Origin: Arthrobacter sp. B3I9
GTDB taxonomy: Bacteria > Actinomycetota > Actinomycetes > Actinomycetales > Micrococcaceae
Assembly (NCBI RefSeq): GCF_030816935.1
Contig: NZ_JAUSYO010000001.1
Location: 620,001-684,000, forward strand
Direction: 5' to 3'
Length of the DNA stretch: 64,000 bases
Below are positions 26,195-34,901 of the stretch, piece after piece; the first letter of the stretch is position 1; the number at the start of each line of letters is the position of its first letter. The notes beneath the pieces were generated by a model. It did not search any database. It had not been told where the DNA came from and saw only the letters and a list, made by a program, of their open reading frames with translations. Made by a program: the position numbers and the translations under genes.

Positions 26195-27295
26195 TCACCC
26201 GTCAAGCTTTGAGCGCACCATGTTTGCGACGAAGTCTGAGGCCTGGTCCGCGGACCAGGAGGCGGGCAGACGGAGCAGCGAGCACGGCACGTCGTCGAGG
26301 GCACGGCGTACGACGGCGGCTTTCTCCCCGAAGTGTTCCGCCAACGGAACCAGGCCGGACGCACCCAAGGCTTCGACGAGGCGACGGGAAACCATAGGCA
26401 GTTCGGAATGGAAGTTGCCCACAATCCGGGACGTCATCCAGTCGGCGCTGCGGGGTTCGAGGCGTGCCTTTGCCCCGTCGTAGCGCTCCAAGAAGACGGC
26501 AAGCCGGGCCGGTGCCGCTGATGAGATCCGCTCGGGCCCGAAGACCTGTTCAGGGTGCACCATCCGGTGCTCCGGGGACCAGCGCCTGGTGAAGGCGGCC
26601 GTCTTCGGATAACGCACAATCACCGGGTGGACAGCTGTGGCGAGGTGGGCCACCGGAGTCGTGAGCCAGCCCGGAGCCAGGGGTTTGCGGGCTCCCTGGA
26701 ACAACTGCGGGTAGATAACCCGGTGGTGGGGTTTGATGAACATCGGCTTCGCGTAGCCCTTGAGCATGCCGTTTGCGCCCAGGAAGGCCCAGTCATCTGC
26801 CATGAAACCGACACCGGGCGTGGCAACGAGTTTGGCCACCGTGCTGGTCTTGCCCACGCCCCCCCAGGCCGGAAGCAGGACTCCGGAGCCGCGGAAATCG
26901 ACGACGGCGGCATGGACCATCGCGGTCTCTTCAAGGACGCAGAGCCTGTCCAGCAGGGGAATAACCGCGGTCAGCAGCTCGCCACTGCCCTGGATCCGGT
27001 AACCCTCGGCCGTTTCAATGATCTGGACGCGGTCCGCGGGGAGATAGAGCGAGTTCTCGGTGAAGCGGTAGGCGTCCTCCGCGTAGGACTGACCGGTAAC
27101 GGGAGATATCGTTCCGCTGATGGAAAGCCACCGGGCAGCGGCGGATTTTCCGAGAAAGGGGGCAAGCATGTCCCGCAGCTGCGACTCCCCGGGCGTGCCC
27201 GCAGCAACCTCGATTCCGACCACACCATGGATGTCGAATCCGGCGCCGCCAGCGGCGCCCGACTGCTGGACGACGCCTTTTTCGGACTGGCTCAT
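26195..27295 (-). CDS. HprK-like P-loop kinase in exopolysaccharide locus
   Basis: A 366-residue protein with a Walker A loop GGVGKTS near residue 145 and the HPr kinase-type segment FMADDWAF about 18 residues later, spaced as in HprK (P-loop, then ADD). The N-terminal about 120 residues form a separate domain with no motif I know. HprK-like proteins outside sugar-PTS control phosphorylate other small proteins or peptides, and some sit in polysaccharide or peptide loci. ATG 27295 has AGGAAG ahead. It is placed between glycosyltransferase genes; the substrate is unknown. Confidence 0.7.
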   Translation of the reverse strand: MSQSEKGVVQQSGAAGGAGFDIHGVVGIEVAAGTPGESQLRDMLAPFLGKSAAARWLSISGTISPVTGQSYAEDAYRFTENSLYLPADRVQIIETAEGYRIQGSGELLTAVIPLLDRLCVLEETAMVHAAVVDFRGSGVLLPAWGGVGKTSTVAKLVATPGVGFMADDWAFLGANGMLKGYAKPMFIKPHHRVIYPQLFQGARKPLAPGWLTTPVAHLATAVHPVIVRYPKTAAFTRRWSPEHRMVHPEQVFGPERISSAAPARLAVFLERYDGAKARLEPRSADWMTSRIVGNFHSELPMVSRRLVEALGASGLVPLAEHFGEKAAVVRRALDDVPCSLLRLPASWSADQASDFVANMVRSKLDG

Positions 27296-27353
27296 GATGG
27301 GAACTTCCTGACGTCGTATCGGCTGCGGCAGCACATTATGGGGGCCCGGTGCT

Positions 27354-28349
27354 TCACTGGACTTCCCGCCACAACTCGTCCGTCGGCGTCGGGGCTGTTT
27401 TCGCCACCGGAACTGCACGCAGGCGGCGGCCCCGCAGGTAACCGGTTGCGGTTGCGGCAAATACGGCCACGATCGCCCCTGCACGCTCCAGGCCTGCGGG
27501 GTCATCGCCCCGGAACCAGCCGCGGATACCGGCAAAGACCGCCCGCGGCAGCACCTGCCTGATGTAGCGGCGTTCAGGTCCCAGAGCGCGCTTGTGGCCC
27601 ACGATCCGGCTGACCTGAGCCTTGGAGATCCCCTCCGACCAGGAGCGCGACAGCATATAGCGGAACGTACCGCGCACGGCCGGAACGTGGTGCTGCACGA
27701 CCGCTGCGGGTTCGTAGACAACCCGCGAGCCGGGGGCACCAAGGACGGCCCGGATGCAGAGCTCCGTCTCTTCACAGCCGAGGGGCAGGGTGTTTTGGCG
27801 TCCCAGCGAGGGGTTGAACCCGCCGACGCGGTCCACGACGTCAGCCCGGAAAGACATGTTCGCACCAATGACATTGCGGACTTCAGCCGCGACCTTGGGC
27901 ATGCCCCGGTAGGTGCAGCCGACAATCCAGTCCAGCTCTTCCGCGAAGTACCCCGGCCGGCCGGCCTCCCAGCGCGGCTCAACCCGTCCGCCAACTGCCA
28001 GCACATCCGGATCGTCATACATGGCGGCGAGGCGTTCGATCCAGTCCGGGGCTGCTTCCGCGTCGTCGTCGAGGAAGGCCACCACCGTAGCCTTAGCGAC
28101 GGCGGCTCCAGTGTTGCGGGCACCGGAGAGACCCTTCGGCCCGTTGTTCTCGACGATCACCACGTCGGGGACGGTGAAGATCAGCCGCTTGTAGAGGTCC
28201 ATGTTGTAGTCGACGACGACGATCGTCTGCTGCGGGGGGCGGGTCTGGGCCCGGACGGAGTCCAGCGCCCCCATCAACCTGTCCCAACGGTCCTCAGTGT
28301 AGGAGCAAATGACCACGGAAATCGTGGGAAAGGCTGCGGCGTGGGACAT
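27354..28349 (-). CDS. Family 2 glycosyltransferase
   Basis: A 331-residue GT-A enzyme expected to add a sugar from a nucleotide donor during exopolysaccharide repeat-unit assembly. Visible are ISVVICSYTEDRWDRLMGAL, IVVVDYN, GARNTGAAVAKATVVAFLDDDAEAAPDW (DxD), NMSFRADVVDRVGGFNPSLGRQ and CEETELCIRA (ED catalytic region). A short hydrophobic stretch near residues 290-305 may be a membrane anchor. ATG 28349 was chosen because the in-frame upstream extension to 28565 overlaps the next gene and has no homologous character. Sugar specificity is unknown. Confidence 0.9.
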   Translation of the reverse strand: MSHAAAFPTISVVICSYTEDRWDRLMGALDSVRAQTRPPQQTIVVVDYNMDLYKRLIFTVPDVVIVENNGPKGLSGARNTGAAVAKATVVAFLDDDAEAAPDWIERLAAMYDDPDVLAVGGRVEPRWEAGRPGYFAEELDWIVGCTYRGMPKVAAEVRNVIGANMSFRADVVDRVGGFNPSLGRQNTLPLGCEETELCIRAVLGAPGSRVVYEPAAVVQHHVPAVRGTFRYMLSRSWSEGISKAQVSRIVGHKRALGPERRYIRQVLPRAVFAGIRGWFRGDDPAGLERAGAIVAVFAATATGYLRGRRLRAVPVAKTAPTPTDELWREVQ

Positions 28350-28387
28350 CTTAGGCCCCCGGCCGCAGGCCCAGGACACTCTGGGGA

Positions 28388-29203
28388 TCAGTTGGGATGT
28401 GCGGGAACATCTCGCTGGGGTACTTGTATTTGACCCGACGCAGGGCTTCGGGGCGGGCGCCGGCGGTGGGCGCCTCCCAGAGAACGCGTTCCCATGGCGA
28501 GGGTGCGCAATACCCGCCACCCGTCGCGGAAGGTGTGCAGGTTGGACTTTCCGGAGATCCTGCACAACTCGTGGCTGGGGACCTCGGCTATCCGCAGCCC
28601 TGCTCTTGAGGCCCGGACAATCAGCTCGGTCTCGATTTCAAAGCCGTCGGACTGCAGTTCCAGGATCTCCACGCATTCCCGGCGCAGGGCAATGTATCCG
28701 TAGCAAAGGTCCGAGAAGCCGCTGTGCAGGACGGCGTTGGCCAACTTGGTCAGCACCCGATTGCCGGAGCTCCGCAGCCTGGTCAGGTCATCCGAGCCGC
28801 CGCCGGTGACGTATCGGGAGGCCTTGACGAAATCGTATTCGTGCTGGAGCGGCGTGACGAGCCAGCCGATTTCCTGCGGATCCATGCTGCCGTCGCCGTC
28901 GAGCATGACAATGATGTCGCCGGAAGCAGCGGCAAATCCCGCCCGCACGGCGTTGCCCTTGCCCGAGCGAGGTTCGGCTACAACCACGACGTCCATCCGC
29001 AGGGCACGCGCAACATCGACGGTGCAGTCCAGGGAACGCCCGTCGACTATGACCACTTCATCCACGTATGCCGGCATCCGGCGGAGCACCCACGGCAGGT
29101 TCATTGCCTCATTGAGGGTAGGAATGACCACGCTTACTGAAGGACCAGTCGGCGGAGGCGTTGTCTGGGGGCGCAACTGTGGTTTGAGATTCGGGATGGA
29201 CAT
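28388..29203 (-). CDS. Family 2 glycosyltransferase (DPM1/dolichol-phosphate-like)
   Basis: A 271-residue GT2 of the dolichyl-phosphate mannose/glucose synthase type: VSVVIPTLNEAMNLPWVLRRMP, VVIVDGRSLDCT, GKGNAVRAGFAAASGDIIVMLDGDGSMDP (DxD), GFSDLCYGYIALRR and SGKSNLHTFRDGWRVL. It may make a polyprenyl-linked sugar or start the repeat unit. First gene of the minus-strand exopolysaccharide run. ATG 29203 is used; GTG 29215, four codons upstream, is equally possible. Divergent from the GH16 gene across 261 bases. Confidence 0.9.
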   Translation of the reverse strand: MSIPNLKPQLRPQTTPPPTGPSVSVVIPTLNEAMNLPWVLRRMPAYVDEVVIVDGRSLDCTVDVARALRMDVVVVAEPRSGKGNAVRAGFAAASGDIIVMLDGDGSMDPQEIGWLVTPLQHEYDFVKASRYVTGGGSDDLTRLRSSGNRVLTKLANAVLHSGFSDLCYGYIALRRECVEILELQSDGFEIETELIVRASRAGLRIAEVPSHELCRISGKSNLHTFRDGWRVLRTLAMGTRSLGGAHRRRPPRSPASGQIQVPQRDVPAHPN

Positions 29204-29464
29204 CGGCCTCACCACTCAACGACGTAGTCTGCTGCCCCAGCCACAGCTTGCCCGAGCGCGAACCGGCAAGCACAGCCGTAAGGCTGGTTGATTGTGGGCA
29301 TTTAGGTACATTTCCCCCGGCTAAATACTGCTTCCGTCACCTTCCGGAAACCTTGGGTTAAGTTGAACCTTTGAGTGCCTGAATCCAGGAGTTGCGCTGA
29401 AAACTGGCGCCGGGGCCGGGAAAGCCTGTTGATTGCCCGGCTTTGGACGTGCGAGACTGACCCG

Positions 29465-30469
29465 ATGCGGACATCCGTACGACGCGCTGCTGGACGAACG
29501 AGGCTCCGAAGCTCCCGGTTGGCGCTTGTTCCTGCCGTCGTACTGGTTCTCGCGGGATGCGGGGAAGGGTCCGCTCCCCGGCCCGAGCGTCCCTTCGGCG
29601 CGGAGTCCGCGTCGCCCCCGGGCACTGCATCGGCCACGCTCCCGCCCCCGGGCACTGCATCGGCCACGCTCCCGCCGCAGAAGCCTGCGGCGCCCCGTGC
29701 GCGCACTCCGTCCCCCAACTCCGACCGCACTGCCGACGTGAGCCCGGTGGGCGACCTGCCCGGGTGGAAGCAAGTCTTCATGGAGGATTTCACCGCGGGC
29801 GACGTCCCGCTCGGCGCCTTCCCGGGGCCGTTGTACGAAGAGCGTTGGACTGAGGGTTACAAAGACGGCACGCCGGACACTGCACGGCAACTTTACGGCA
29901 CCAAAACGGGCTACTACCCAACCAAAGTGCTCAGCGTCCAAAACGGAATGTTGGACTGGTTCCTGCACTCCGAAAACGGGATCATTATGGGGGCAGCGCC
30001 CGCCCCCAAGTTTCCCAACGCCAGCATTAACCCGCCGCGCGCCAACAGCCTCCTTTACGGGCGATACTCCGTTCGCTACCGTGCTGACCCGATGCCCGGG
30101 TACAAGACGGCATGGCTCCTATGGCCTGACAGCGGCGTCTGGCCTCGGGACGGTGAAATCGACTTTCCCGAGGGTGATCTCTCCAGGATAATTTACGGCG
30201 CGTTTCACTTTGCTAGACCCGTTGATGCCTTCGCAAAATTTGACTCTGACCAGTCAGCAAGTTCGTGGCACGTCGCCACAACGGAGTGGAGCCCAGGGCG
30301 GGTTGAGTTTTTCCTTGACGGTCGGTCCCTCGGCGCAAGTACCACCGACGTGCCGTCGGCGCCTATGCACCTCGTCCTGCAGACCGAATCCTGCCTTACG
30401 GGATGCCCCGCCCCGGAAACCCAGGGCCACGTCTATCTGGACTGGATCAGTATCTGGGTGCCGGCCTAG
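29465..30469 (+). CDS. Glycoside hydrolase family 16 lipoprotein
   Basis: A 334-residue secreted beta-glucanase-like lipoprotein. The signal peptide ends in lipobox LAGC (Cys about 33). A Pro/Ala/Thr-rich linker follows, carrying a perfectly duplicated 10-residue unit (PPGTASATLP). The catalytic jelly roll has the family 16 motif EIDFPE, with nucleophile E231, D233 and acid/base E236. Divergent from the exopolysaccharide genes, so it may trim, release or remodel that polymer. Codon use in the C-terminal half looks less GC-rich than neighbours. ATG 29465 was chosen to begin the signal peptide; an upstream frame to 29375 exists. Confidence 0.88.
   Translation: MRTSVRRAAGRTRLRSSRLALVPAVVLVLAGCGEGSAPRPERPFGAESASPPGTASATLPPPGTASATLPPQKPAAPRARTPSPNSDRTADVSPVGDLPGWKQVFMEDFTAGDVPLGAFPGPLYEERWTEGYKDGTPDTARQLYGTKTGYYPTKVLSVQNGMLDWFLHSENGIIMGAAPAPKFPNASINPPRANSLLYGRYSVRYRADPMPGYKTAWLLWPDSGVWPRDGEIDFPEGDLSRIIYGAFHFARPVDAFAKFDSDQSASSWHVATTEWSPGRVEFFLDGRSLGASTTDVPSAPMHLVLQTESCLTGCPAPETQGHVYLDWISIWVPA
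29614..29673 (+). repeat. Perfect 30-bp tandem duplication in GH16 linker
   Basis: Two identical 30-base copies (29614-29643 and 29644-29673) encode the linker unit PPGTASATLP twice. The unit length keeps frame. Confidence 0.95.
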
Positions 30470-30527
30470 CCGCCGGCACCGGCCAAGCGGGCGCAGCCGA
30501 TCCGATGCCGGATCCGCAGCCTCAGCC

Positions 30528-31619
30528 CTATCCGCGCTGGATCGCGAATGAATCCTTGAGGCTGTAACCCTTCGCGGGAACGAACCTGGCAGTGAGCTCC
30601 TCCGCCGTCGCCTTCACGTCCAGCGTGCCGAACGTGGGGTTGCGGTTCTTGCCGGATGTCATCGCGAAGTAGCCCATTTCGGGGTCCTTGCTGTTGATGT
30701 CGTACAGTCCGATGCCGCCCGTTCCGACGGTTGCAAAGACCGTCCCCTGGCCCTGCCGCATCGTGCCGTCTGAATCGGCCAGGCAACCCCGCGAGAAGGC
30801 GGCTGGCTTGAGCCCCGGGCAACTGGCGCCCGTGCTCAGCTGGTGGGTCCGCTGATAGACGTGGTCGTGGCCGGAAAGCACCAGATCAACCTTTTTCTCG
30901 ATCAGCATGTTGGTGAATTCCTCGCCGGCCTGGCAGCCGTATCTGCCCACGCTGAAGCAGGGGACGTGCATGCCGACGACGGTCCACGGTATACCTTGTG
31001 ACTTGGCCGAATCGATGGCGTCGGTGGTCCAGCGCCACCGCTCGCTGCCCTTCGAATAGTCGAGCGGGCCGTTCCGGAAGTCGATGCCAGGGGACACCAG
31101 AACGAAACGGACAACGGGATCTTTTTCGGGGACATCGGCGTACCACTGCGTTCCGTATTCGCCCTGCAGCCCGGGAAGTTTGTTGGGCAGGCAGCGGATG
31201 TAGTTCTCGATGTCCCCTTCGTGGCCGTCGCTCTCGTGGTTGCCGGTCACTAGCTGGTACGGCAGGTCGGTGCCCAGTTTGCCCGTGACCATGTCGCAGA
31301 ATTGCTCCTCGATGCCGGACTCGTAACCCAGGTCCCCCAGGGCCAGGTTCAGCTGAGGTTTTAGTTCCGCGATGGCGTCGAGCACTTTCTTTGCTCCTGA
31401 CCCGATCCCGACGTCTCCTTGCGCGGTGAAATGGACCGTGCCGCTCGGGCCCGGCTGGGACGGGCTGGGCGGCGAGCTGGACGTGGAAGGCGACGGCTGC
31501 GATGAATCCGACGGGGACGGCCGGGGAGGCTCGGGCTGGCAGGCCGTCACGAGCAGTCCCGCCGCCAGCAGGCCTGCCGCGAGATTGAATTTCGTGCGTC
31601 GTCGCAGCGTTCCGGCCAT
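30528..31619 (-). CDS. Metallophosphoesterase lipoprotein
   Basis: A 363-residue exported calcineurin-like phosphoesterase. The signal peptide ends in lipobox LVTAC (Cys about 27), followed by a Ser/Pro-rich linker to about residue 58. Metal-binding motifs are GDVGIG, LGDLGYE, TGNHESD, VVGMHVPCF and SGHDHVYQR, as in purple-acid-phosphatase-like enzymes. ATG 31619. It converges on the GH16 gene (58 bases between stops). The substrate is unknown; a role in extracytoplasmic phosphate release is a family-based inference. Confidence 0.92.
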   Translation of the reverse strand: MAGTLRRRTKFNLAAGLLAAGLLVTACQPEPPRPSPSDSSQPSPSTSSSPPSPSQPGPSGTVHFTAQGDVGIGSGAKKVLDAIAELKPQLNLALGDLGYESGIEEQFCDMVTGKLGTDLPYQLVTGNHESDGHEGDIENYIRCLPNKLPGLQGEYGTQWYADVPEKDPVVRFVLVSPGIDFRNGPLDYSKGSERWRWTTDAIDSAKSQGIPWTVVGMHVPCFSVGRYGCQAGEEFTNMLIEKKVDLVLSGHDHVYQRTHQLSTGASCPGLKPAAFSRGCLADSDGTMRQGQGTVFATVGTGGIGLYDINSKDPEMGYFAMTSGKNRNPTFGTLDVKATAEELTARFVPAKGYSLKDSFAIQRG

Positions 31620-31877
31620 GATGCCTCACAAGAGTTGATGGATCAGGCTTCTACCAATACGGGGTCATTTTTACAGGCCAGACTAACGGTGCACCCCGCA
31701 GGGCACCAGATACCAAATGCCTTGGCGTCGGGGCACCGCAACCGTAGGTTCCGCAGCCCCTCGTTCCGCGGCCGCGCTCCCTAGCCGGGGACCAGCCGCC
31801 CCGTTAGCATGCTCATTAGGGGAGTACCCCGACGACCGGCGGGTATGGTCCGCCACCCTGAGCCGAAGGAGACCGTT

Positions 31878-32423
31878 GTGACTCTGCCCGAAGGTTTGAT
31901 CCCCGGCGTCTGGACGCTGGACATGTCCCACAGCGAAATCGGATTCAGTGTCCGCCATGCAGGCATCAGCAAGGTCCGCGGCCGCTTCAAGGCGGCGTCC
32001 GCCGAAGCCCGCGTGGGCGACTCCCTGGCCAACTCCAGCCTGCACGCGAGCGTTGAGACTGCCAGCTTCGATTCCGGCGACGCCAACCGGGACGCCCATG
32101 TCCGCGGCCCTGACTTTTTCGACGTCGAGAACCACCCGGAGATGACCTTTCACGCCACGTCCATCCGGGGCGACGGCGAGGACTACGTCCTGACGGGTGA
32201 CCTCACCATCCGCGGCACCACCAAACCGGTGGACCTCGAGGTCGAGTTCAGCGGCGTTGCCGTGGATCCTTTCGGCGCCACCCGCGCAGGGTTCAGCGCC
32301 GAGGCGGAAATCAGCCGCAAGGAGTTCGGGCTGACCTGGAACGCCGCCCTCGAAGCCGGTGGGCTGCTGGTCAGCGACAAGGTGAAGATCAACGTCGAAG
32401 CGGCCATGGTGAAACAGGCCTAA
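31878..32423 (+). CDS. YceI-family lipid-binding protein
   Basis: A 181-residue YceI-family beta barrel that binds polyisoprenoid-like molecules in characterised members. Signatures are GVWTLDMSHSEIGFSVRHAGISKVRGRF, HVRGPDFFDVENHPEMTFHATSI and GDLTIRGTTKPVDLEVEF. There is no signal peptide, so it should be cytoplasmic. It starts at GTG 31878 with AAGGAGA 5 bases ahead, which is a better start than in-frame codons further upstream. Monocistronic by layout. Confidence 0.93.
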   Translation: MTLPEGLIPGVWTLDMSHSEIGFSVRHAGISKVRGRFKAASAEARVGDSLANSSLHASVETASFDSGDANRDAHVRGPDFFDVENHPEMTFHATSIRGDGEDYVLTGDLTIRGTTKPVDLEVEFSGVAVDPFGATRAGFSAEAEISRKEFGLTWNAALEAGGLLVSDKVKINVEAAMVKQA

Positions 32424-32441
32424 CCGGCGGCCAGTCGGTGC

Positions 32442-32903
32442 TCAGAACAGCAGCACGACAAAGCCGCCGACCGTCGCCACGGCACCGGTACCGGTCAGGA
32501 TCCAGCCGACGATCCAGGCGGCGTGGTCCCGTTTGGGCGGCGCCAGCCCCCAGCGGGACGGATGGCACACGTCATAGAAGAGGACGACGTCGGCCCCGTC
32601 CACCAGGCCTTGCGCCTCCGCGGCGGGCAGAAGGGAGCGGTGGTCCGCGTCGTCCTGGTCCGTCCAGCGGTAACCCTTGAACCCTCCGGCGCTGATCACG
32701 GTGCCCGTTGTTTCGGCCCACACGCACCGGCGCCGCAACGATATCCAGCCCCAGGCCAGAAGCGGCAGCCCCAGGACGAACCCGACCCAGGTCATGACCT
32801 CGAGAATAGGCCCGACGATGCCCGCAATAGCCGTCACCGGATCACCCCAAGTTCCCGCGGCGGCAAGGTCAGGGAAAGCAACAGGTACGCTGGCATGCTC
32901 CAA
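32442..32903 (-). CDS. Hypothetical two-helix membrane protein (DUF3592-like)
   Basis: A 153-residue protein with hydrophobic helices near residues 25-50 and 130-152 enclosing a soluble part with WAETTGTVISAGG and a conserved-looking GADVVLFYDVCHPSRW. The layout (TM, small soluble domain, TM) resembles DUF3592 proteins, but the match is by texture only. The start is TTG 32903, with a weak site upstream, and is uncertain. It converges on the YceI gene and is divergent from the YccF gene. Confidence 0.6.
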   Translation of the reverse strand: MEHASVPVAFPDLAAAGTWGDPVTAIAGIVGPILEVMTWVGFVLGLPLLAWGWISLRRRCVWAETTGTVISAGGFKGYRWTDQDDADHRSLLPAAEAQGLVDGADVVLFYDVCHPSRWGLAPPKRDHAAWIVGWILTGTGAVATVGGFVVLLF

Positions 32904-33028
32904 GTATCATTTCCGATCCGGCGCAGACCAAGTCCGCCCAATGCGTGACCGTCCGTCGGGCGGGGATTCGGGGACTGCCGGGCGCAAACCCTAGGCGGAA
33001 TGAGGCAAGTACAGGAGAGAATGGGGCC

Positions 33029-33442
33029 ATGAAGACATTGCTGAACATCATCTGGCTGGTTTTTGGCGGGCTGTGGCTCGCGATCGGGTATTTCCTTGCC
33101 GGGGTCGTCTGCTGCCTGCTCATCGTCACCATCCCCTGGGGGCTCGCCTCCTTCCGGATCGCCTCCTATGCGCTTTGGCCGTTCGGCCGCACGGTGGTGG
33201 ACCGGCCCGGCGGCACGGGTGTGTTCTCGCTGCTCGGCAATGTTGTCTGGCTGCTCGTGGCCGGCATCTGGATTGCGATCGGCCACGTGGTCACGGCCTT
33301 CGCGATGGCCGTCACCATCATCGGTATTCCGCTGGCGATCGCCAACCTCAAGCTCATCCCGGTATCCCTGATGCCATTGGGCAAACAGATTGTCCCGAGT
33401 GACAGGCCTTTCGTGACGGCGTACAGCAAGGCCTACCGCTAA
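33029..33442 (+). CDS. YccF-domain inner membrane protein
   Basis: A 137-residue membrane protein with two copies of the YccF domain: the first begins LLNIIWLVFGGLWLAIGYFLAG with TIPWGLASFRIASYALWPFGR, the second SLLGNVVWLLVAGIWIAIGHV with IGIPLAIANLKLIPVSLMPLGKQI. Function is unknown across the family. The ribosome binding site AGGAGAG precedes ATG 33029. The SRPBCC gene follows 19 bases after its stop with its own strong site, suggesting one transcript. Confidence 0.92.
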   Translation: MKTLLNIIWLVFGGLWLAIGYFLAGVVCCLLIVTIPWGLASFRIASYALWPFGRTVVDRPGGTGVFSLLGNVVWLLVAGIWIAIGHVVTAFAMAVTIIGIPLAIANLKLIPVSLMPLGKQIVPSDRPFVTAYSKAYR

Positions 33443-33461
33443 CCGACAAGGAGGAACCGCA

Positions 33462-33980
33462 ATGTCCGAACACGTCAGCCCTGATGCCGCAAGTCCTGCT
33501 GGCCAGGGCGCCGGCCCTGAGGCGCTCCCCGATGACCTCATGCTCGTCATCACCCGCGAGTTCCAGGTTCCTATCGCCACAGTGTGGTCGGCCCTGACGG
33601 ACCTCGATCAGGCTCCGGCCTGGTGGGGGCCGCGCGGCTTCCACACGCCGCGTGAAAGCATCGACGCCGACCTGGAGGTGGGCGGCTTCTACCGCGCCTG
33701 CATGATCCAGGGCAACACAGGCCAAGAGCACTGGTGGAGCGGAGTCCATACGGACGTGGAACCGCCGAATTTGTTGGTTTTCACCCACGCCTGGGACAAA
33801 CCGGACGGCACCCGCGGCTATGAAACCGAGGTCACCTTCGAGCTGGAGGAGATCGACGGCGGCACCCGGATGACGTTTACGCAGGGCCCCTTCGACACTC
33901 TGGACAACCGGGACGGTCACGGCGTCGGCTGGCGTGAGTCGTTCGACCGCCTGGCCGAGCACCTCCGCTCGAAGGCGTGA
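33462..33980 (+). CDS. SRPBCC (AHSA1-type) domain protein
   Basis: A 172-residue START-like ligand-binding protein of the activator-of-Hsp90 homologue type found in many actinobacteria. Typical segments are REFQVPIATVWSALTDLDQAPAWWGPRGF, DLEVGGFYRACMI, GVHTDVEPPNLLVFTHAW and GGTRMTFTQGPF. No enzymatic residues are known for this branch. Starts at ATG 33462 behind a strong AAGGAGGAA site, 19 bases after the YccF stop. Confidence 0.92.
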   Translation: MSEHVSPDAASPAGQGAGPEALPDDLMLVITREFQVPIATVWSALTDLDQAPAWWGPRGFHTPRESIDADLEVGGFYRACMIQGNTGQEHWWSGVHTDVEPPNLLVFTHAWDKPDGTRGYETEVTFELEEIDGGTRMTFTQGPFDTLDNRDGHGVGWRESFDRLAEHLRSKA

Positions 33981-33995
33981 CGGGCGGCCTTCCGC

Positions 33996-34865
33996 TCAGG
34001 CGAGCTCGCCGCGTAGATTCCAGTGCGCCGCTGCCAGCCAAAGCTCCCTTGCCCGGCTGGTGTGGAAGAGCGGGTCGAGTTCCAGCAGGTTGCGGACGAC
34101 GGCGGCGCGGCCGGCCGCGAAGTCTTCGTCGCCAATGTGCGCAAAATCCTGCCGGACGGCTGCCACATAACGGGCGTAGGAGGCCGGGTCCCCGCCGAGG
34201 ACGGACAGGTCAGCATCGCTGAGGAGGGCGCCGTCGTCGTCTCCGGGCTCCGGGCGGTGGTCGGCGGTCATCCGCACCAGCCGGGCAACCTCATCCACGT
34301 CGGCCCCGGGCAGCCCCGTCTTCGGGAGCAGGTCCTCCGCCAGGCGGGCGGACTCCTCTTCATCCTGGCCGGCGATGCCGCGGTAGACGGCGTCATGGAA
34401 CCAGGCCGCCAGCAGCACGGTGCGGGGCGGTGCGGCCGGTTCGGTCAACAGGTCGAGCGCCTCGAGCACCGCGAGGAGGTGGGTGCGGCCGTGATACCGG
34501 CGGTGCTCCTCACCCCACCGGTCCAGGAGGTCCAGGAATAGCGCGTCGTGACCCGGAAGCACCTCGTTCCAGCGGGTCAGCAGGGGAAGCTTGAGTGAGG
34601 CGCTGCGGCGCCGGGCCGGGATCCGAAGGCCGCTTCCGATCAGCTTGCGTACCAGGATCCGTGCCTCGACGGGCACGGCACCGGCGGCCACGAGGGCTCC
34701 ATACCGGGCCTCGGCGACGTCATAATGGTCGCCGTCGAAGGCCCGCTCCGGAATGCCGGCAGCCGCTGCGAAGGCGTGCAGCTCCTCGAGGGAGGTGTCC
34801 GAGACCAGGTGCGAGAAGTGGGTGCCGTGGGCAGGCCAGAGCGGCGGATCAAGGTAGACGGCCAT
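33996..34865 (-). CDS. DUF4031-HD phosphohydrolase-like fusion protein
   Basis: A 289-residue two-domain protein. Residues 1 to about 85 match the DUF4031 pattern (MAVYLDPPLWPAHGTHFSHLVSDTSLEELHAFA, DHYDVAEARY). The rest is an HD-like metal-dependent phosphohydrolase with HRRYHGRTHLLAVLEAL, LLAAWFHDAVYRG and LSDADLSVLG. Members of the HD part act on nucleotides or signal nucleotides, but no substrate is known for this group. ATG 34865. Converges on the SRPBCC gene with a 15-base gap. Confidence 0.88.
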   Translation of the reverse strand: MAVYLDPPLWPAHGTHFSHLVSDTSLEELHAFAAAAGIPERAFDGDHYDVAEARYGALVAAGAVPVEARILVRKLIGSGLRIPARRRSASLKLPLLTRWNEVLPGHDALFLDLLDRWGEEHRRYHGRTHLLAVLEALDLLTEPAAPPRTVLLAAWFHDAVYRGIAGQDEEESARLAEDLLPKTGLPGADVDEVARLVRMTADHRPEPGDDDGALLSDADLSVLGGDPASYARYVAAVRQDFAHIGDEDFAAGRAAVVRNLLELDPLFHTSRARELWLAAAHWNLRGELA

Positions 34866-34901
34866 GGGTGCAGTCTATTCCGAGTGGCAAGCTCCCGATG
34901 C

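Noticed and set aside
27296..28123. N-terminal extension of the HprK-like frame up to 28123
   Set aside because: It overlaps a clear glycosyltransferase gene in another frame, and the start at 27295 has a good ribosome binding site.
29216..29464. Shared regulatory site between the GH16 and exopolysaccharide genes
   Set aside because: A CTTGGGTTA word occurs here and again near 36417, but two short matches are not enough to support a motif.
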